Shown here in pieces: positions 1-7,903 of a stretch of 64,000 nucleotides of DNA (the stretch's first letter is position 1; every line of letters starts with the position of its first letter). Both the position numbers and the translations under genes were made by a program. The DNA is from Sporosarcina sp. P34 (GTDB lineage: Bacteria; Bacillota; Bacilli; Bacillales_A; Planococcaceae). The stretch lies in contig NZ_PDZC01000001.1 in assembly GCF_002743375.1 (NCBI RefSeq), positions 434,001 to 498,000 of the forward strand, written 5' to 3'. The notes below the pieces were generated by a model, which did not search any database, was not told the DNA's origin, and saw only the letters and a program-made list of their open reading frames with translations.

Positions 1-291
1 CGAGTAAATTTCGGAAGTGAATTGTAACTCTTATCACTTTATTCATCAAAAGCTGCAGTTATCGTATAAGATTTAAAACTGATTCGAGAAGAGTTTAAAA
101 TACGTGACTAACGGGCGTGATTGTGGCACAAATTTCATACTTTCATCTAGGTTAAAACGTCAAGATCTGAAGTTTTCGGGCATCATAATGGAAGAGCGGG
201 TAGGCCGAAACATTATTCGTTAGGTTCAATAGATATTGACGAAAGACTAAATTATGGTTTATCTTTTATGAGAAAGGCTCCTTTTGATAGT
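1..291. other. Left-end non-coding stretch, nothing recognised
   Basis: No convincing gene start or RNA was seen. One frame on the + strand is open from about 148 to 330 and reads FGHHNGRAGRPKHYSLG near its start, but it has no start codon with a ribosome site and I do not recognise it. It could be the decayed end of a gene lying upstream of the window. Confidence 0.4.
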
Positions 292-321
292 GTAGGGAAC
301 GGATTTAGCCGTCATCCCTAC
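292..321 (+). terminator. Stem-loop, possible terminator or IS debris
   Basis: GTAGGGA and TCCCTAC pair around an inner ACGG/CCGT pair, giving a compact hairpin. A T-rich stretch (gttttttgtgttttt) follows only about 12 bases later, so this is not a textbook intrinsic terminator. It lies between unrecognised DNA and the possible transposase remnant. Confidence 0.35.
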
Positions 322-337
322 CCACATTAGGAGTTTT

Positions 338-532
338 TTGTGTTTTTGTAAGAGTGATTCACCACTTAATCGAATTCTATACTACTATTTACGCCCACAC
401 GAAACTATTGGGAAATGCCAAGTTCCAAGACTATTCAGACTGGTGTTGGAACCTGGTACCTTTAATATAGGAGTGGTATACTGGCAAATGGATAATTACA
501 TGCAGCTGATTAAAAAGATCGTGAGGAGATAA
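338..532 (+). pseudogene. Possible C-terminal scrap of a DDE transposase
   Basis: A 64-codon open frame without a good ribosome site contains YYYLRPHETIGKCQVP. This resembles the YN-YRPHE-LG-TP motif near the end of rve-type (IS3/IS481-like) transposases. The rest does not match anything I recognise, and no upstream transposase reading frame remains. It sits directly before the ABC transporter genes that look imported. It may equally be a chance open frame. Confidence 0.25.
418..456. promoter_or_regulatory. Inverted repeat upstream of ABC transporter operon
   Basis: CCAaGTTCCAA and TTGGAACcTGG form an 11-bp dyad with one mismatch and a 17-base spacer, about 80 bp before the transporter start. 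The position and long spacer fit an operator for an unlinked regulator, but no regulator gene is adjacent. A chance dyad or an IS end is also possible. Confidence 0.35.
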
Positions 533-537
533 ATAGG

Positions 538-1452
538 ATGACATACGCATTAGAAATTAAAGACTTAAAAAAAGTCTATGCTGGTGGTGTCGAGGCTTTG
601 CGTGGCATTGATTTGAAAGTGGAAGAAGGGGACTTTTATGCTCTTTTGGGTCCTAATGGTGCCGGCAAATCTACGACTATCGGGATTGTGACGTCACTCG
701 TCAATAAGACATCAGGAAAAGTGAATGTCTTCGGCTATGATATGGACACGCAGTTAATGCAAGCCAAGCTACAGATCGGTCTAGTTCCCCAAGAGTTCAA
801 TTTTAGTCCTTTTGAAACAGTCCGGCAAATTGTGTTGAATCAGGCGGGTTATTACGGCGTATCGAGGAAAGAGGCACTAAAGCGTAGCGAAAAATACTTG
901 AAGCAGTCTGATTTATGGGAGAAACGAAATGTTCAGGCACAGATGCTTTCTGGAGGGATGAAACGCCGACTGATGATCTCACGTGCTTTGATGCACGAAC
1001 CGCGTCTACTTATCCTTGATGAGCCGACTGCCGGTGTAGACATTGAATTGAGACGAGAGATGTGGACTTTTCTGAAAGAGTTGAATGAAAATGGCACGAC
1101 GATTATTTTGACAACACATTACTTGGAAGAAGCAGAAATGTTGTGTCGGAACATCGGAATTATTCAAAAAGGGCAGCTGATTGAAGATACTAGTATGAAA
1201 TCATTGCTCGCTAAGCTCCAGTATGAAACCATTATTTTAGATATCGATTCTTCAGGACAAGCACCAGTGATCAAAGGTTATACTAGTGAACTCATGGACG
1301 ATGGATCTCTTTCTGTAGAGGTAGCACGTAATCAAGGGATCAACGAAGTGTTTAACCAATTGACAGAACAAGGGATTAAAGTGTTATCTATGCGCAACAA
1401 GTCCAATCGATTAGAAGAGTTATTTTTAAAACTTACAGAAGAAACTGCGTAG
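538..1452 (+). CDS. ABC transporter ATP-binding protein, YadG-like
   Basis: A 304-residue ABC ATPase that would power the adjacent membrane subunit. Walker A is GPNGAGKST (residues 38-46), the signature is LSGGM (137-141), and Walker B is LLILDEP (157-163) followed by TAGVD; H-loop region TTHYLEEAE follows. The start is ATG with GAGGAG upstream. The stop is 12 bp before the permease gene, so both form one operon. From memory the whole protein, including the unusual C-terminal domain ending in an SMRNKSNRLEELF motif, is far closer to enterobacterial YadG (308 residues) than to typical Bacillus drug-export ATPases. The substrate is unknown even for E. coli YadGH. Horizontal transfer is my inference. 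Confidence 0.9.
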   Translation: MTYALEIKDLKKVYAGGVEALRGIDLKVEEGDFYALLGPNGAGKSTTIGIVTSLVNKTSGKVNVFGYDMDTQLMQAKLQIGLVPQEFNFSPFETVRQIVLNQAGYYGVSRKEALKRSEKYLKQSDLWEKRNVQAQMLSGGMKRRLMISRALMHEPRLLILDEPTAGVDIELRREMWTFLKELNENGTTIILTTHYLEEAEMLCRNIGIIQKGQLIEDTSMKSLLAKLQYETIILDIDSSGQAPVIKGYTSELMDDGSLSVEVARNQGINEVFNQLTEQGIKVLSMRNKSNRLEELFLKLTEETA

Positions 1453-1464
1453 TGGAGGATACAT

Positions 1465-2235
1465 ATGTTTAAATTATATCTAACAGCATTAAAAGGTTTA
1501 GCGCTCAAAGAAACGAACCGCTATCTTAGAATCTGGATCCAAACACTGGTTCCGCCAGTTATTACAACTTCTTTGTACTTTATCATTTTTGGAAATTTGA
1601 TTGGTGAACGAATTGGAGAGATGGAAGGTTTCTCCTACATGGAGTTTATAGTTCCTGGATTGATTATGATGTCAGTCATCACCAGTTCCTACTCAAATGT
1701 CTCGTCATCATTTTTCTCACAAAAGTTTCAAAAGAACATTGAAGAACTATTAGTCGCTCCCGTACCGACTCATATTATTATCTGGGGCTTTGTAATTGGA
1801 GGGATAGGAAGAAGTGTTCTCGTAGGGATACTGGTTACGATGATCTCGCTGTTTTTCGTTCCGTTGCAAGTTCACTCGTGGAGCATTGTCATCTTGACGT
1901 TTTTGATGACATCTATTTTGTTCTCTTTGGCAGGACTGTTGAACGGCATTTTTGCAAAATCATTTGACGATGTGTCTATTGTTCCTACGTTTGTTCTTCA
2001 GCCATTGACTTACTTAGGTGGCGTGTTCTTTGCCATCTCTATGTTGCCACCCTTTTGGCAGGTAGTATCTCAGTTCAACCCGATTGTTTATATGATATCT
2101 GGATTCCGATTTGGGATTCTTGGTGTAATCGATGTTCCGATTTTATTCTCTATACTTATTTCGATTACCTTTGTCATTGTGCTTTATGTAATCAACTGGT
2201 ATTTGATTGAAAAAGGCCGTGGACTAAGAAGTTAA
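1465..2235 (+). CDS. ABC-2 type permease, YadH-like
   Basis: A 256-residue integral membrane subunit with about six hydrophobic segments, which would form the export channel driven by the preceding ATPase. Stretches such as IWIQTLVPPVITTSLYFIIF and NIEELLVAPVPTH, and the ending KGRGLRS, match E. coli YadH (also 256 residues as I remember it) almost position for position. That is unexpected in a Firmicute. GGAGG lies 6 bases before the ATG. An intrinsic terminator follows about 115 bp downstream. Likely a two-gene exporter of unknown substrate; the family includes polysaccharide and drug exporters. Confidence 0.9.
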   Translation: MFKLYLTALKGLALKETNRYLRIWIQTLVPPVITTSLYFIIFGNLIGERIGEMEGFSYMEFIVPGLIMMSVITSSYSNVSSSFFSQKFQKNIEELLVAPVPTHIIIWGFVIGGIGRSVLVGILVTMISLFFVPLQVHSWSIVILTFLMTSILFSLAGLLNGIFAKSFDDVSIVPTFVLQPLTYLGGVFFAISMLPPFWQVVSQFNPIVYMISGFRFGILGVIDVPILFSILISITFVIVLYVINWYLIEKGRGLRS

Positions 2236-2350
2236 CATCTGTTATCGCGTTCAACTATGCATCATACAGCCTAGGAACAATTCTTAATCCTATCTAGACT
2301 TGATACGTTTACAATCGATGAAAGAAGTGTCTAGCAAGTAAAAATATCTG

Positions 2351-2412
2351 CCTGTGCGTCAAACTTTCTTGAATATTTAAACATTCATGAAAGTTTCTCG
2401 CACAGGTTTTTT
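2351..2412 (+). terminator. Intrinsic terminator after ABC operon
   Basis: A long hairpin: CCTGTGCG pairs with CGCACAGG, and the inner AAACTTTCTTGAA pairs with TTCATGAAAGTTT, followed directly by TTTTTT. It closes the transporter operon. Confidence 0.85.
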
Positions 2413-2900
2413 ATGATTATTTCGTACACTAACTTTCGAAACTCAACTAATTAGTGCCGAGACTTTGCGCTTTTTCTAAGCGTGTATTCAAGGGGTACAT
2501 TTAGTAAGACGTTATTAAACCTTTAAAATGGAAGGAGACTGCTATGAAAGTAAGTGAGTGCAAAATAAAAGATTGAGAAATGAAAAACTAATAGATATAA
2601 ACAATCGAGTGCATTTGTATAACATGGTTTATTCGTAGTCACTTAGTTGAACTTCGCTACAGCTAGCGACTTTCGAGAGCCGTAACGAAGAACTACTTTT
2701 ACGAGTGAAGCGCTGATCAACAGGTATCCAACCGTTGTCTCATCACGGGTGCATTTCTCGCATCAGGGCTACCACTCAATCAGGCTGAAACTCCTGCATA
2801 TAAGGTCGTCATAAAGTACGACCTTTACGAATAAAAATAAAGCGGTAGAAGTACACTCTTTTAGTCGCAGGTTTTCAAATAATAAAACATCTCGCCTAGC
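2413..2900. other. Gene-poor spacer with decayed traces
   Basis: No gene of normal size. At 2544-2576 an ATG with a perfect upstream site (GGAAGGAGACTGCT) opens a frame of only ten codons, which looks like the truncated start of a lost gene. A partial copy of an intergenic repeat lies at 2674-2713. GGTCGT and ACGACC at 2803-2822 make a small hairpin without a T-run. The rest is AT-rich and unrecognised. Confidence 0.5.
2674..2713 (+). repeat. Partial copy of dispersed intergenic repeat
   Basis: Twenty bases (2674-2693, CGAGAGCCGTAACGAAGAAC) occur again, exactly, as the reverse complement at 61817-61836. The similarity continues weakly into CTTTTaCGAGTgAAGCG. The distant copy lies inside an element bounded by inverted repeats, so this one looks like a degraded relative. 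Confidence 0.7.
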
Positions 2901-3302
2901 TTATCCTTTTTGCTTCTTCTGCATCAAAATCGCTTGTCGCGCAAGCATATCTGCCGTCTTGTTTGTACTGTCGGCAATCCACTTAATAAAGAACATGTCA
3001 AACATCGCTGCGAGTCTCAATGCCTCTTTCAAATAAGGTGCATATTGCTCGTTCTTCACAAATTCCTTTTCCATCGACTGCACGACTACCGTCGAATCCG
3101 AGCGCATCGACACCATGCCTGTTGTCAGCTTTGAAGCCTCCTCAAGACCTCTCACAAGCGCTTGAAACTCCGCGTGATGATTATTCGTCGGCTCAATCGG
3201 CTCACTAATCCGCACGTCCTGACCTTCACCTTTAATATACACACCAATTCCGCTCAACCCCGGATTACCTGCACTTGCACCATCTATGTACACTTCCAAC
3301 AT
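2901..3302 (-). CDS. RNase HI-like protein (YpeP/YpdQ type)
   Basis: A 133-residue protein with the RNase H fold and the full set of acidic residues: D in YIDGASAGNPG (residue 7), E in HHAEFQAL, D in MRSDSTVVV and D in NKTADMLARQA. The family hydrolyses the RNA strand of RNA-DNA hybrids, although these short RNase HI-like proteins of Bacilli have poorly tested activity. I chose the internal ATG at 3302 because GGAG lies 11 bases upstream and the protein then begins MLEVYID like its relatives. It is divergent from the zinc-finger gene, an association also found in B. subtilis (ypeP/ypeQ region). Confidence 0.85.
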   Translation of the reverse strand: MLEVYIDGASAGNPGLSGIGVYIKGEGQDVRISEPIEPTNNHHAEFQALVRGLEEASKLTTGMVSMRSDSTVVVQSMEKEFVKNEQYAPYLKEALRLAAMFDMFFIKWIADSTNKTADMLARQAILMQKKQKG

Positions 3303-3411
3303 AAGATTTTCCGCTCCAATCTGGTAATGAATTGTAAAAAACATGGAAACACTTGCAACATCCCGTCGGCCGACTTAAAATAGATAAAAGAAAGGTGGGA
3401 GTTCTTTTCCA

Positions 3412-3609
3412 ATGAATAAAGTCGTTGTCATGAAAGAAATTAATCAATTGCTCGATATATATTGTGAAGGTTGTTATGTTAAAAAACAACTTACAAACGA
3501 ACGCGGCAAAACAGGCGCTCACCAATTTTGTATTTCTGACTGTACAGTAGGAGACCAGCTACAATTCCTTGGGAGAGAAATTAACAAGATCAGTACTGCC
3601 TCCAAATAA
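3412..3609 (+). CDS. Small zinc-finger protein, YpeQ-like
   Basis: A 65-residue protein with CEGC and, about 20 residues later, HQFCISDCTVG. These cysteines could bind one zinc ion. It resembles the short YpeQ proteins of Bacillus (about 60 residues), whose function is unknown. AAAGGTGGGAG precedes the ATG at 3412; the internal ATG at 3430 is an alternative start. A terminator follows immediately, so it is probably monocistronic. Confidence 0.75.
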   Translation: MNKVVVMKEINQLLDIYCEGCYVKKQLTNERGKTGAHQFCISDCTVGDQLQFLGREINKISTASK

Positions 3610-3617
3610 ATAATGAA

Positions 3618-3650
3618 AAAGCATCCCGCAACTGCGTGGATGCTTTGTTT
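3618..3650 (+). terminator. Intrinsic terminator after zinc-finger gene
   Basis: AAAGCATCC and GGATGCTTT form a 9-bp stem followed by TGTTT. It may also slow transcription of the convergent cold-shock gene. Confidence 0.75.
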
Positions 3651-3685
3651 ATGTTATATATTCAGCTGTCTATGTCGAGATGAGG

Positions 3686-3898
3686 TTACACTTCATCCTC
3701 AAGAGTCGATACGTTAGCCGCCTGTGGACCACGATTTCCTTCAATTACTTCAAAAGAAACTGTTTGACCTTCAGCCAGTGTTTTAAATCCATCTGTAGCA
3801 ATTCCTGTGAAATGCACAAATACATCTTCACCATCATCTGCTTCGATAAATCCATACCCTTTGTCACTGCTGAACCACTTCACTTTACCTTGGTGCAT
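3686..3898 (-). CDS. cspD: Cold-shock protein, CspD-like
   Basis: A 70-residue single CSD domain protein that binds single-stranded RNA/DNA and melts RNA structure. The two RNA-binding motifs are present as KGYGFIE and DVFVHFT. It begins MHQGKVKWF with GAGGAGGAATT before the ATG at 3898, so the 13 in-frame upstream codons are leader. The short acidic tail LEDEV extends slightly past B. subtilis CspD (66 residues). A strong promoter at 3986-4014 gives a leader of about 80 bases. The paralogue letter is a best guess. Confidence 0.92.
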   Translation of the reverse strand: MHQGKVKWFSSDKGYGFIEADDGEDVFVHFTGIATDGFKTLAEGQTVSFEVIEGNRGPQAANVSTLEDEV

Positions 3899-3985
3899 AA
3901 TAATTCCTCCTCGGCAATTAGAAATCCATCTCCACACGTAACGTGCAAGTGTACTAAGGACAACTTACACAATACGGCTTCTTAC

Positions 3986-4014
3986 ACTATACACGAGTAG
4001 ACCAAGCGTGTCAA
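3986..4014 (-). promoter_or_regulatory. SigA-type promoter of cold-shock gene
   Basis: On the minus strand TTGACA (4014-4009) and TATAGT (3991-3986) are separated by 17 bases. Five of six -10 bases match consensus. It lies about 90 bp before the cspD start. Confidence 0.85.
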
Positions 4015-4062
4015 TGTTAGACGGAATACTCTGATTACTATTCGAAAATAGCAAGGAAAGTA

Positions 4063-4091
4063 TTGGTTTTTTTCTGAATAGTATCTATAAT
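4063..4091 (+). promoter_or_regulatory. SigA-type promoter of cidA/lrgA-like operon
   Basis: TTGGTT and a perfect TATAAT with a 17-base spacer, about 50 bp before the GTG start at 4144. Confidence 0.65.
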
Positions 4092-4143
4092 GAAGAAAGA
4101 TTCATTTTTACTATACTTATGGATTAGGTAAGGAAGTGTTGGA

Positions 4144-4521
4144 GTGAAAATTGTCATCACGCTTTTGCAAGCAGGGTTTTTATACATACTCTTTCTAACA
4201 GGAAAATTTTTACACGAGAAACTCTCCATTCCATTGCCAGGTAGTATTATCGGTTTGCTGTTGTTATGGGGACTGTTATCGATCAAAATCATCCCACTTC
4301 GCTGGGTGGAAAAAGGTGCATATGTATTTCTATCGACTTTGCCGCTGTATCTGATTCCCGCAACGGTTGGCGTGATGGATTATGGTCACGTGTTCGCAGG
4401 GAAAGGAAGTCTACTGATCTTAATCACAATCGGTAGTACATTTATTACGATGGTCGTCGCCAGTCTGGTCAGCCAATTTATGGCCAAGCGCAATGTGAAA
4501 GAGGAGGGGACTCTTTCATGA
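4144..4521 (+). CDS. CidA/LrgA family holin-like protein
   Basis: A 125-residue membrane protein with four predicted hydrophobic segments and the family stretch LPGSIIGLLLLWGLL. CidA/LrgA proteins oligomerise in the membrane and work with CidB/LrgB partners; proposed roles are holin-like control of autolysis and, for the lrgAB/pftAB branch, pyruvate uptake. It starts at GTG 4144 with GGAAGTGTTGGA upstream. The ATG of the next gene overlaps its stop by 4 bases, which implies translational coupling. No LytSR or CidR regulator is nearby, so I cannot assign it to the Cid or Lrg branch. Confidence 0.88.
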   Translation: MKIVITLLQAGFLYILFLTGKFLHEKLSIPLPGSIIGLLLLWGLLSIKIIPLRWVEKGAYVFLSTLPLYLIPATVGVMDYGHVFAGKGSLLILITIGSTFITMVVASLVSQFMAKRNVKEEGTLS

Positions 4522-5210
4522 ATACAGTAGTACTTGCCTTCACGATGATCTTATTAACGGTTATTCTTTATTTTGTGATGAACGCGGTCTATGTAAGGTT
4601 ACGTTCGCCGTTTTTAGTACCCATCTTGACAACGACTATCGCAGTCATTGGATTGTTATCGTTATTCGACGCATCTTATGAAACGTATATGGTAGGTGGT
4701 AAATGGATTGACGCGTTGCTCGGCCCTGCCATTGTCTCTCTTTGTATTCCACTCTATAAACAACGGGATGTCATCAAAAAAAATGTGTTGCCTATCTTTG
4801 GTGGAGTCGTTGTGGGTGGTATTGTCGGAATGTTAACAGGTGTCCTAGCGGCAAGATGGGTCGGATTTTCGACTGAACTTCTAGCGAGTATTTTACCGAA
4901 ATCCATTACATCCCCAATTGCCATGCAAATAGCAGAAGAGCTCGGCGGTATTCCTTCACTGGCGACGGTATTCGTTATTATCGCTGGTCTTGCTGGAATC
5001 CTTATGGGTCCTTGGATCAATCGCTGGTTTAAGATTGACACAGCGATTGGTCAGGGCATCGGTCTTGGAGTGGGTGCACATGCAATTGGAACCTCTAAAT
5101 CCCTAGAGTACGGTGAACAAACGTCTTCCATGAGTTCAGTTGCCATGACGTTGTCAGCAATTATCGGCGCGCTTGCAGGCCCTCTATTCGGTATTTGGTT
5201 ATTTCCATAG
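4518..5210 (+). CDS. CidB/LrgB family membrane protein
   Basis: A 230-residue LrgB-family protein with many transmembrane segments. It contains the conserved LPKSITSPIAMQIAEELGG block and the glycine-rich GIGLGVGAHAIGTSKS, which are hallmarks of the family. Length equals the usual 225-235. It overlaps the CidA/LrgA-like gene by 4 bases and is closed by a strong bidirectional terminator, so the pair is a complete two-gene operon. The partners probably act together in the cytoplasmic membrane. Confidence 0.92.
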   Translation: MNTVVLAFTMILLTVILYFVMNAVYVRLRSPFLVPILTTTIAVIGLLSLFDASYETYMVGGKWIDALLGPAIVSLCIPLYKQRDVIKKNVLPIFGGVVVGGIVGMLTGVLAARWVGFSTELLASILPKSITSPIAMQIAEELGGIPSLATVFVIIAGLAGILMGPWINRWFKIDTAIGQGIGLGVGAHAIGTSKSLEYGEQTSSMSSVAMTLSAIIGALAGPLFGIWLFP

Positions 5211-5252
5211 AAAAGCGGAATTCCTATTCAATTAGGAATCCCGCTTTTTTTA
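5211..5252. terminator. Bidirectional terminator, cidB-like / nadR
   Basis: AAAAGCGGaATTCCTA and TAGGAATcCCGCTTTT form a long stem with a six-base loop and T-runs on both strands. It ends the + strand cid/lrg operon and overlaps the last codons of nadR on the minus strand. Confidence 0.85.
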
Positions 5253-5772
5253 ATGCTTCTTCTGCATCGTGTAGCTGTTCTATTCGTGGAGCGGAAATAG
5301 CGTGTAAATGAATCCCGCTATCATCCAAATTCAATAGATAAGGCGCTTGTGCTTGCTGGATCTGTTCGATGAACGTCTTGACTTCTTGCCGGTTCGATAC
5401 CATGATCGATGCGCGCACATCGCCATACACAGGATGTTCAACACGGACATCTCTTACGGTTACGCCGTGGTCGACTAAAATATTCAACTCTTCCTCAGTT
5501 TGTTCAGGAGCATGTTTACAGACGATGATTTTTTCTATGTCTTTTATTTTTTTAGTTGACTGTGTGTATAAATATCCTTGATTCGTCGCCATGATGGGTT
5601 CGTCTTTTGCTTTCAATAAATTAATATCACTGACGATTACTTGTCTGCTGACTTTTGTTAAGTCACCTAGTTCTGCACCCGTAACGGGATGATTAGCTTC
5701 TTTTAACGTTTGGAGAATCAAATTTCGACGCTGTTCTCCTGCCACTTTTGCTTTTGGTCGCAAATTTTTCAC
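5224..5772 (-). CDS. nadR: NAD biosynthesis repressor NadR/NiaR (YrxA)
   Basis: A 182-residue niacin-responsive repressor. The N-terminal 60 residues form a winged helix (HTH_11; VTGAELGDLTKVSRQVIVSD). The rest is the 3H domain with its conserved histidines, in EHPVYGD and near the end in IHLHAIS. In B. subtilis the protein (about 173 residues) binds nicotinic acid and represses nadBCA and nifS. It lies 7 bp after nifS on the same strand, so the two are co-transcribed and it probably autoregulates. A candidate operator lies in the nifS-nadC gap. Confidence 0.9.
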   Translation of the reverse strand: MKNLRPKAKVAGEQRRNLILQTLKEANHPVTGAELGDLTKVSRQVIVSDINLLKAKDEPIMATNQGYLYTQSTKKIKDIEKIIVCKHAPEQTEEELNILVDHGVTVRDVRVEHPVYGDVRASIMVSNRQEVKTFIEQIQQAQAPYLLNLDDSGIHLHAISAPRIEQLHDAEEALKKAGFLIE

Positions 5773-5779
5773 CTTCTAT

Positions 5780-6931
5780 CTATAAAATATCTATCGGGGT
5801 TTGTGCTGTATGTGGGAATACCGCGACTTCAAGTAACGCGTTTGCCAATTGAGTGACATTTGCTCGCGTTGATGTCTCGCCAAATGAAATCCGAATGAAT
5901 CCTTTCGCCAAGTGGGCGGGTATATTCATTGCGCTCATCGTCATAGATGACTGTTGCTGACCAACTTGGCAAGCACTGCCTGTCGACACCGCAAAACCTC
6001 TTCTATTTAATTCTAACATAATGAGTTGTCCTTCTGAATGTTTGGTGCATAGACCTATAATGTGCGGAAGTTGTTCAGATGTCTCTAGACTGCCATAGAA
6101 AGTGAATACATCTTGCCGGGTAGAGAGTATATCCATAAAGAGAGAGCGTAATGCAGCATACTTTACCTCATTGAGTTTTGCTAGTTCAGCTGCCGCAACG
6201 AATGCAGCAATTCCTGGTACATTCACCGTTCCACCCCTGAATCCCTTCTCTTGTGTGGCCCCTGGAAATAACGGAACTGCACGGATGTGTGGATTAATAT
6301 AGACCGCGCCAACCCCTTTTGGACCGTGCACTTTATGGCTGGATACAGATAAGCTGTCTACATAGGGAGAGATATCACGCACAGATAATTTACCGAATGA
6401 TTGTACACAGTCACTGTGCAAATAAATCCCTTTAGTTTTTACTAATTCAGATATAGATTGGATCGGTTGAATGGTACCGATTTCTGGATTGCAGTGTTGC
6501 ACAGATACGACCGTCGTTTGTTCAGTAATAGCATTTTCCAGTGCGTGTAAATCGATAATGCCTTTCGATGTAAAAGGGATCATGGTGATATGGAAGCCTT
6601 GCTCTTCAAGGTATGCAGCAGCTGAATGCAGAGAAGGGTGTTCCGCGGCAGAAAGAATAATATGTTGTCCTCTTTTCTTTGCGGACTCAGCTAATGATAG
6701 TAGTGCAAGCGTGTTACTTTCCGTACCGCCTGAAGTGAAGTATATTCCTTCAGGACATACACCAAGAAGTGCAGATAGGTGTTGTCTGCTGTGGGTCAAG
6801 ATGTTTTGCGCAGCTCCTCCCGCATCGTGGAGGCTCGTCGTGTTGCCAAACTGTTGTTGAGAGACTGACACATAGACCGAGGCAGCTTCTTCACGAAGAG
6901 GCGTCGTGGCTGCGTAATCAAAGTAATGCAA
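5780..6931 (-). CDS. nifS: Cysteine desulfurase NifS, NAD pathway type
   Basis: A 383-residue PLP-dependent class V aminotransferase-fold enzyme that takes sulfur from cysteine. The PLP lysine is in VSSHKVHGPKGVG and the catalytic cysteine in STGSACQVG. In B. subtilis this paralogue supplies sulfur for the NadA Fe-S cluster rather than nitrogenase. I place the start at TTG 6931 because AGGAGG lies 8 bases upstream and the protein then begins with HYFDYAATTPL; an upstream TTG in frame lies inside that ribosome site. It is divergent from nadC-nadA and followed by nadR. Confidence 0.92.
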   Translation of the reverse strand: MHYFDYAATTPLREEAASVYVSVSQQQFGNTTSLHDAGGAAQNILTHSRQHLSALLGVCPEGIYFTSGGTESNTLALLSLAESAKKRGQHIILSAAEHPSLHSAAAYLEEQGFHITMIPFTSKGIIDLHALENAITEQTTVVSVQHCNPEIGTIQPIQSISELVKTKGIYLHSDCVQSFGKLSVRDISPYVDSLSVSSHKVHGPKGVGAVYINPHIRAVPLFPGATQEKGFRGGTVNVPGIAAFVAAAELAKLNEVKYAALRSLFMDILSTRQDVFTFYGSLETSEQLPHIIGLCTKHSEGQLIMLELNRRGFAVSTGSACQVGQQQSSMTMSAMNIPAHLAKGFIRISFGETSTRANVTQLANALLEVAVFPHTAQTPIDIL

Positions 6932-6986
6932 ATGAATGACCTCCTGCAAAAATTAATATATTCATCTTGTCATACAACTGTATATA

Positions 6987-7009
6987 TGTAAAGATAGATG
7001 TAAAGACAC
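6987..7009. promoter_or_regulatory. Candidate NiaR/NadR operator
   Basis: TGTAAAGATA followed by gaTGTAAAGACAC gives two tandem related half-sites in the 108-bp gap between nifS and nadC. TGTAAAGACAC read on the other strand is GTGTCTTTACA, which fits the NiaR-type recognition sequence as I remember it. A single site here could control both divergent operons. No footprint can be claimed. Confidence 0.55.
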
Positions 7010-7039
7010 TATGAAAAGAGAAGGGTCGTAGGAATACAG

Positions 7040-7903
7040 ATGAATAGAATCAAATTGGTCTCAATGCTTGAACAGTTTTTCATAGAAGACGTGGGAGATG
7101 GTGATTTGTCTGCTAATTCATTATTTCCTGCAGACGCGGTAGGTGAAATGCAAATCGTCACGAAAACTCCGGGAGTATTTTGCGGGGTAGATGTCATCAC
7201 GACAGGCTTTCAAGTGATGGATCCTTCTATAGAAGTCACATGTCTCGTAGAAGATGGTGAAAGAATAACGGGTAAGCAAATACTTGCGACGGTAAAAGGG
7301 TCTGTTAGGAGTCTATTGACCGCGGAACGAGTAGTGTTGAATTGTATCCAGCGAATGACTGCGATTGCAACGAAGACTGCTGACCTAACCGCATTATTGT
7401 CGGGAACAAATACAAGAGTTTGTGATACACGCAAGACAGCACCCGGACTCCGCATGCTAGATAAATATGCAGTTCGTACAGGTGGTGGATTTAATCACCG
7501 CAACGGTTTATATGATGCGGTGATGCTAAAAGATAATCACTTGGCTTATGCAGGTTCTATCACGAATGCCGTGCAACTACTGAGAACACAATTAGGGCAT
7601 ACGGTGAAAATAGAAGTAGAAATCGAATCACTAGCGCAACTACAAGAAGCTATTGAGGCAAACGTGGATATTATAATGTTCGATAACCGGACGCCACAAC
7701 AAATTACCGACTGGTTGCCATTAGTCCCCCCGGATATCATAACTGAAGCTTCCGGCATGATTACAGAAGACACCATCGCTTCGTATGGTGAGACGGGAAT
7801 TGATTACATATCGGTTGGCGCACTGACACATTCCGTAATTGCAGCTGACATTAGTGCTACTATACAACTTACTACACAGGAGGATAAGAGAATATGTCGA
7901 TGA
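7040..7903 (+). CDS. nadC: Nicotinate-nucleotide pyrophosphorylase (quinolinate PRTase)
   Basis: A 287-residue type II phosphoribosyltransferase that converts quinolinate and PRPP into nicotinate mononucleotide, CO2 and pyrophosphate. Family blocks are present: [45 protein letters not shown] and the C-terminal [15 protein letters not shown] is 8 bases before the ATG. Its end overlaps the nadA start by 10 bases, so translation is coupled. In B. subtilis nadB precedes nadC; here the divergent nifS promoter region does so directly. Confidence 0.95.
   Translation: MNRIKLVSMLEQFFIEDVGDGDLSANSLFPADAVGEMQIVTKTPGVFCGVDVITTGFQVMDPSIEVTCLVEDGERITGKQILATVKGSVRSLLTAERVVLNCIQRMTAIATKTADLTALLSGTNTRVCDTRKTAPGLRMLDKYAVRTGGGFNHRNGLYDAVMLKDNHLAYAGSITNAVQLLRTQLGHTVKIEVEIESLAQLQEAIEANVDIIMFDNRTPQQITDWLPLVPPDIITEASGMITEDTIASYGETGIDYISVGALTHSVIAADISATIQLTTQEDKRICR

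Noticed and set aside
2803-2822. GGTCGT/ACGACC hairpin as terminator of the RNase HI-like gene
   Set aside because: Only six pairs and no T-run on the minus strand.
6471-6860. 129-codon + strand frame opposite nifS
   Set aside because: Antisense shadow; cysteine-rich composition arises from the nifS reverse strand.
5780-6931. Nitrogen-fixation role for the NifS homologue
   Set aside because: The neighbours are NAD synthesis genes and no nif genes are seen; the B. subtilis homologue serves NadA.
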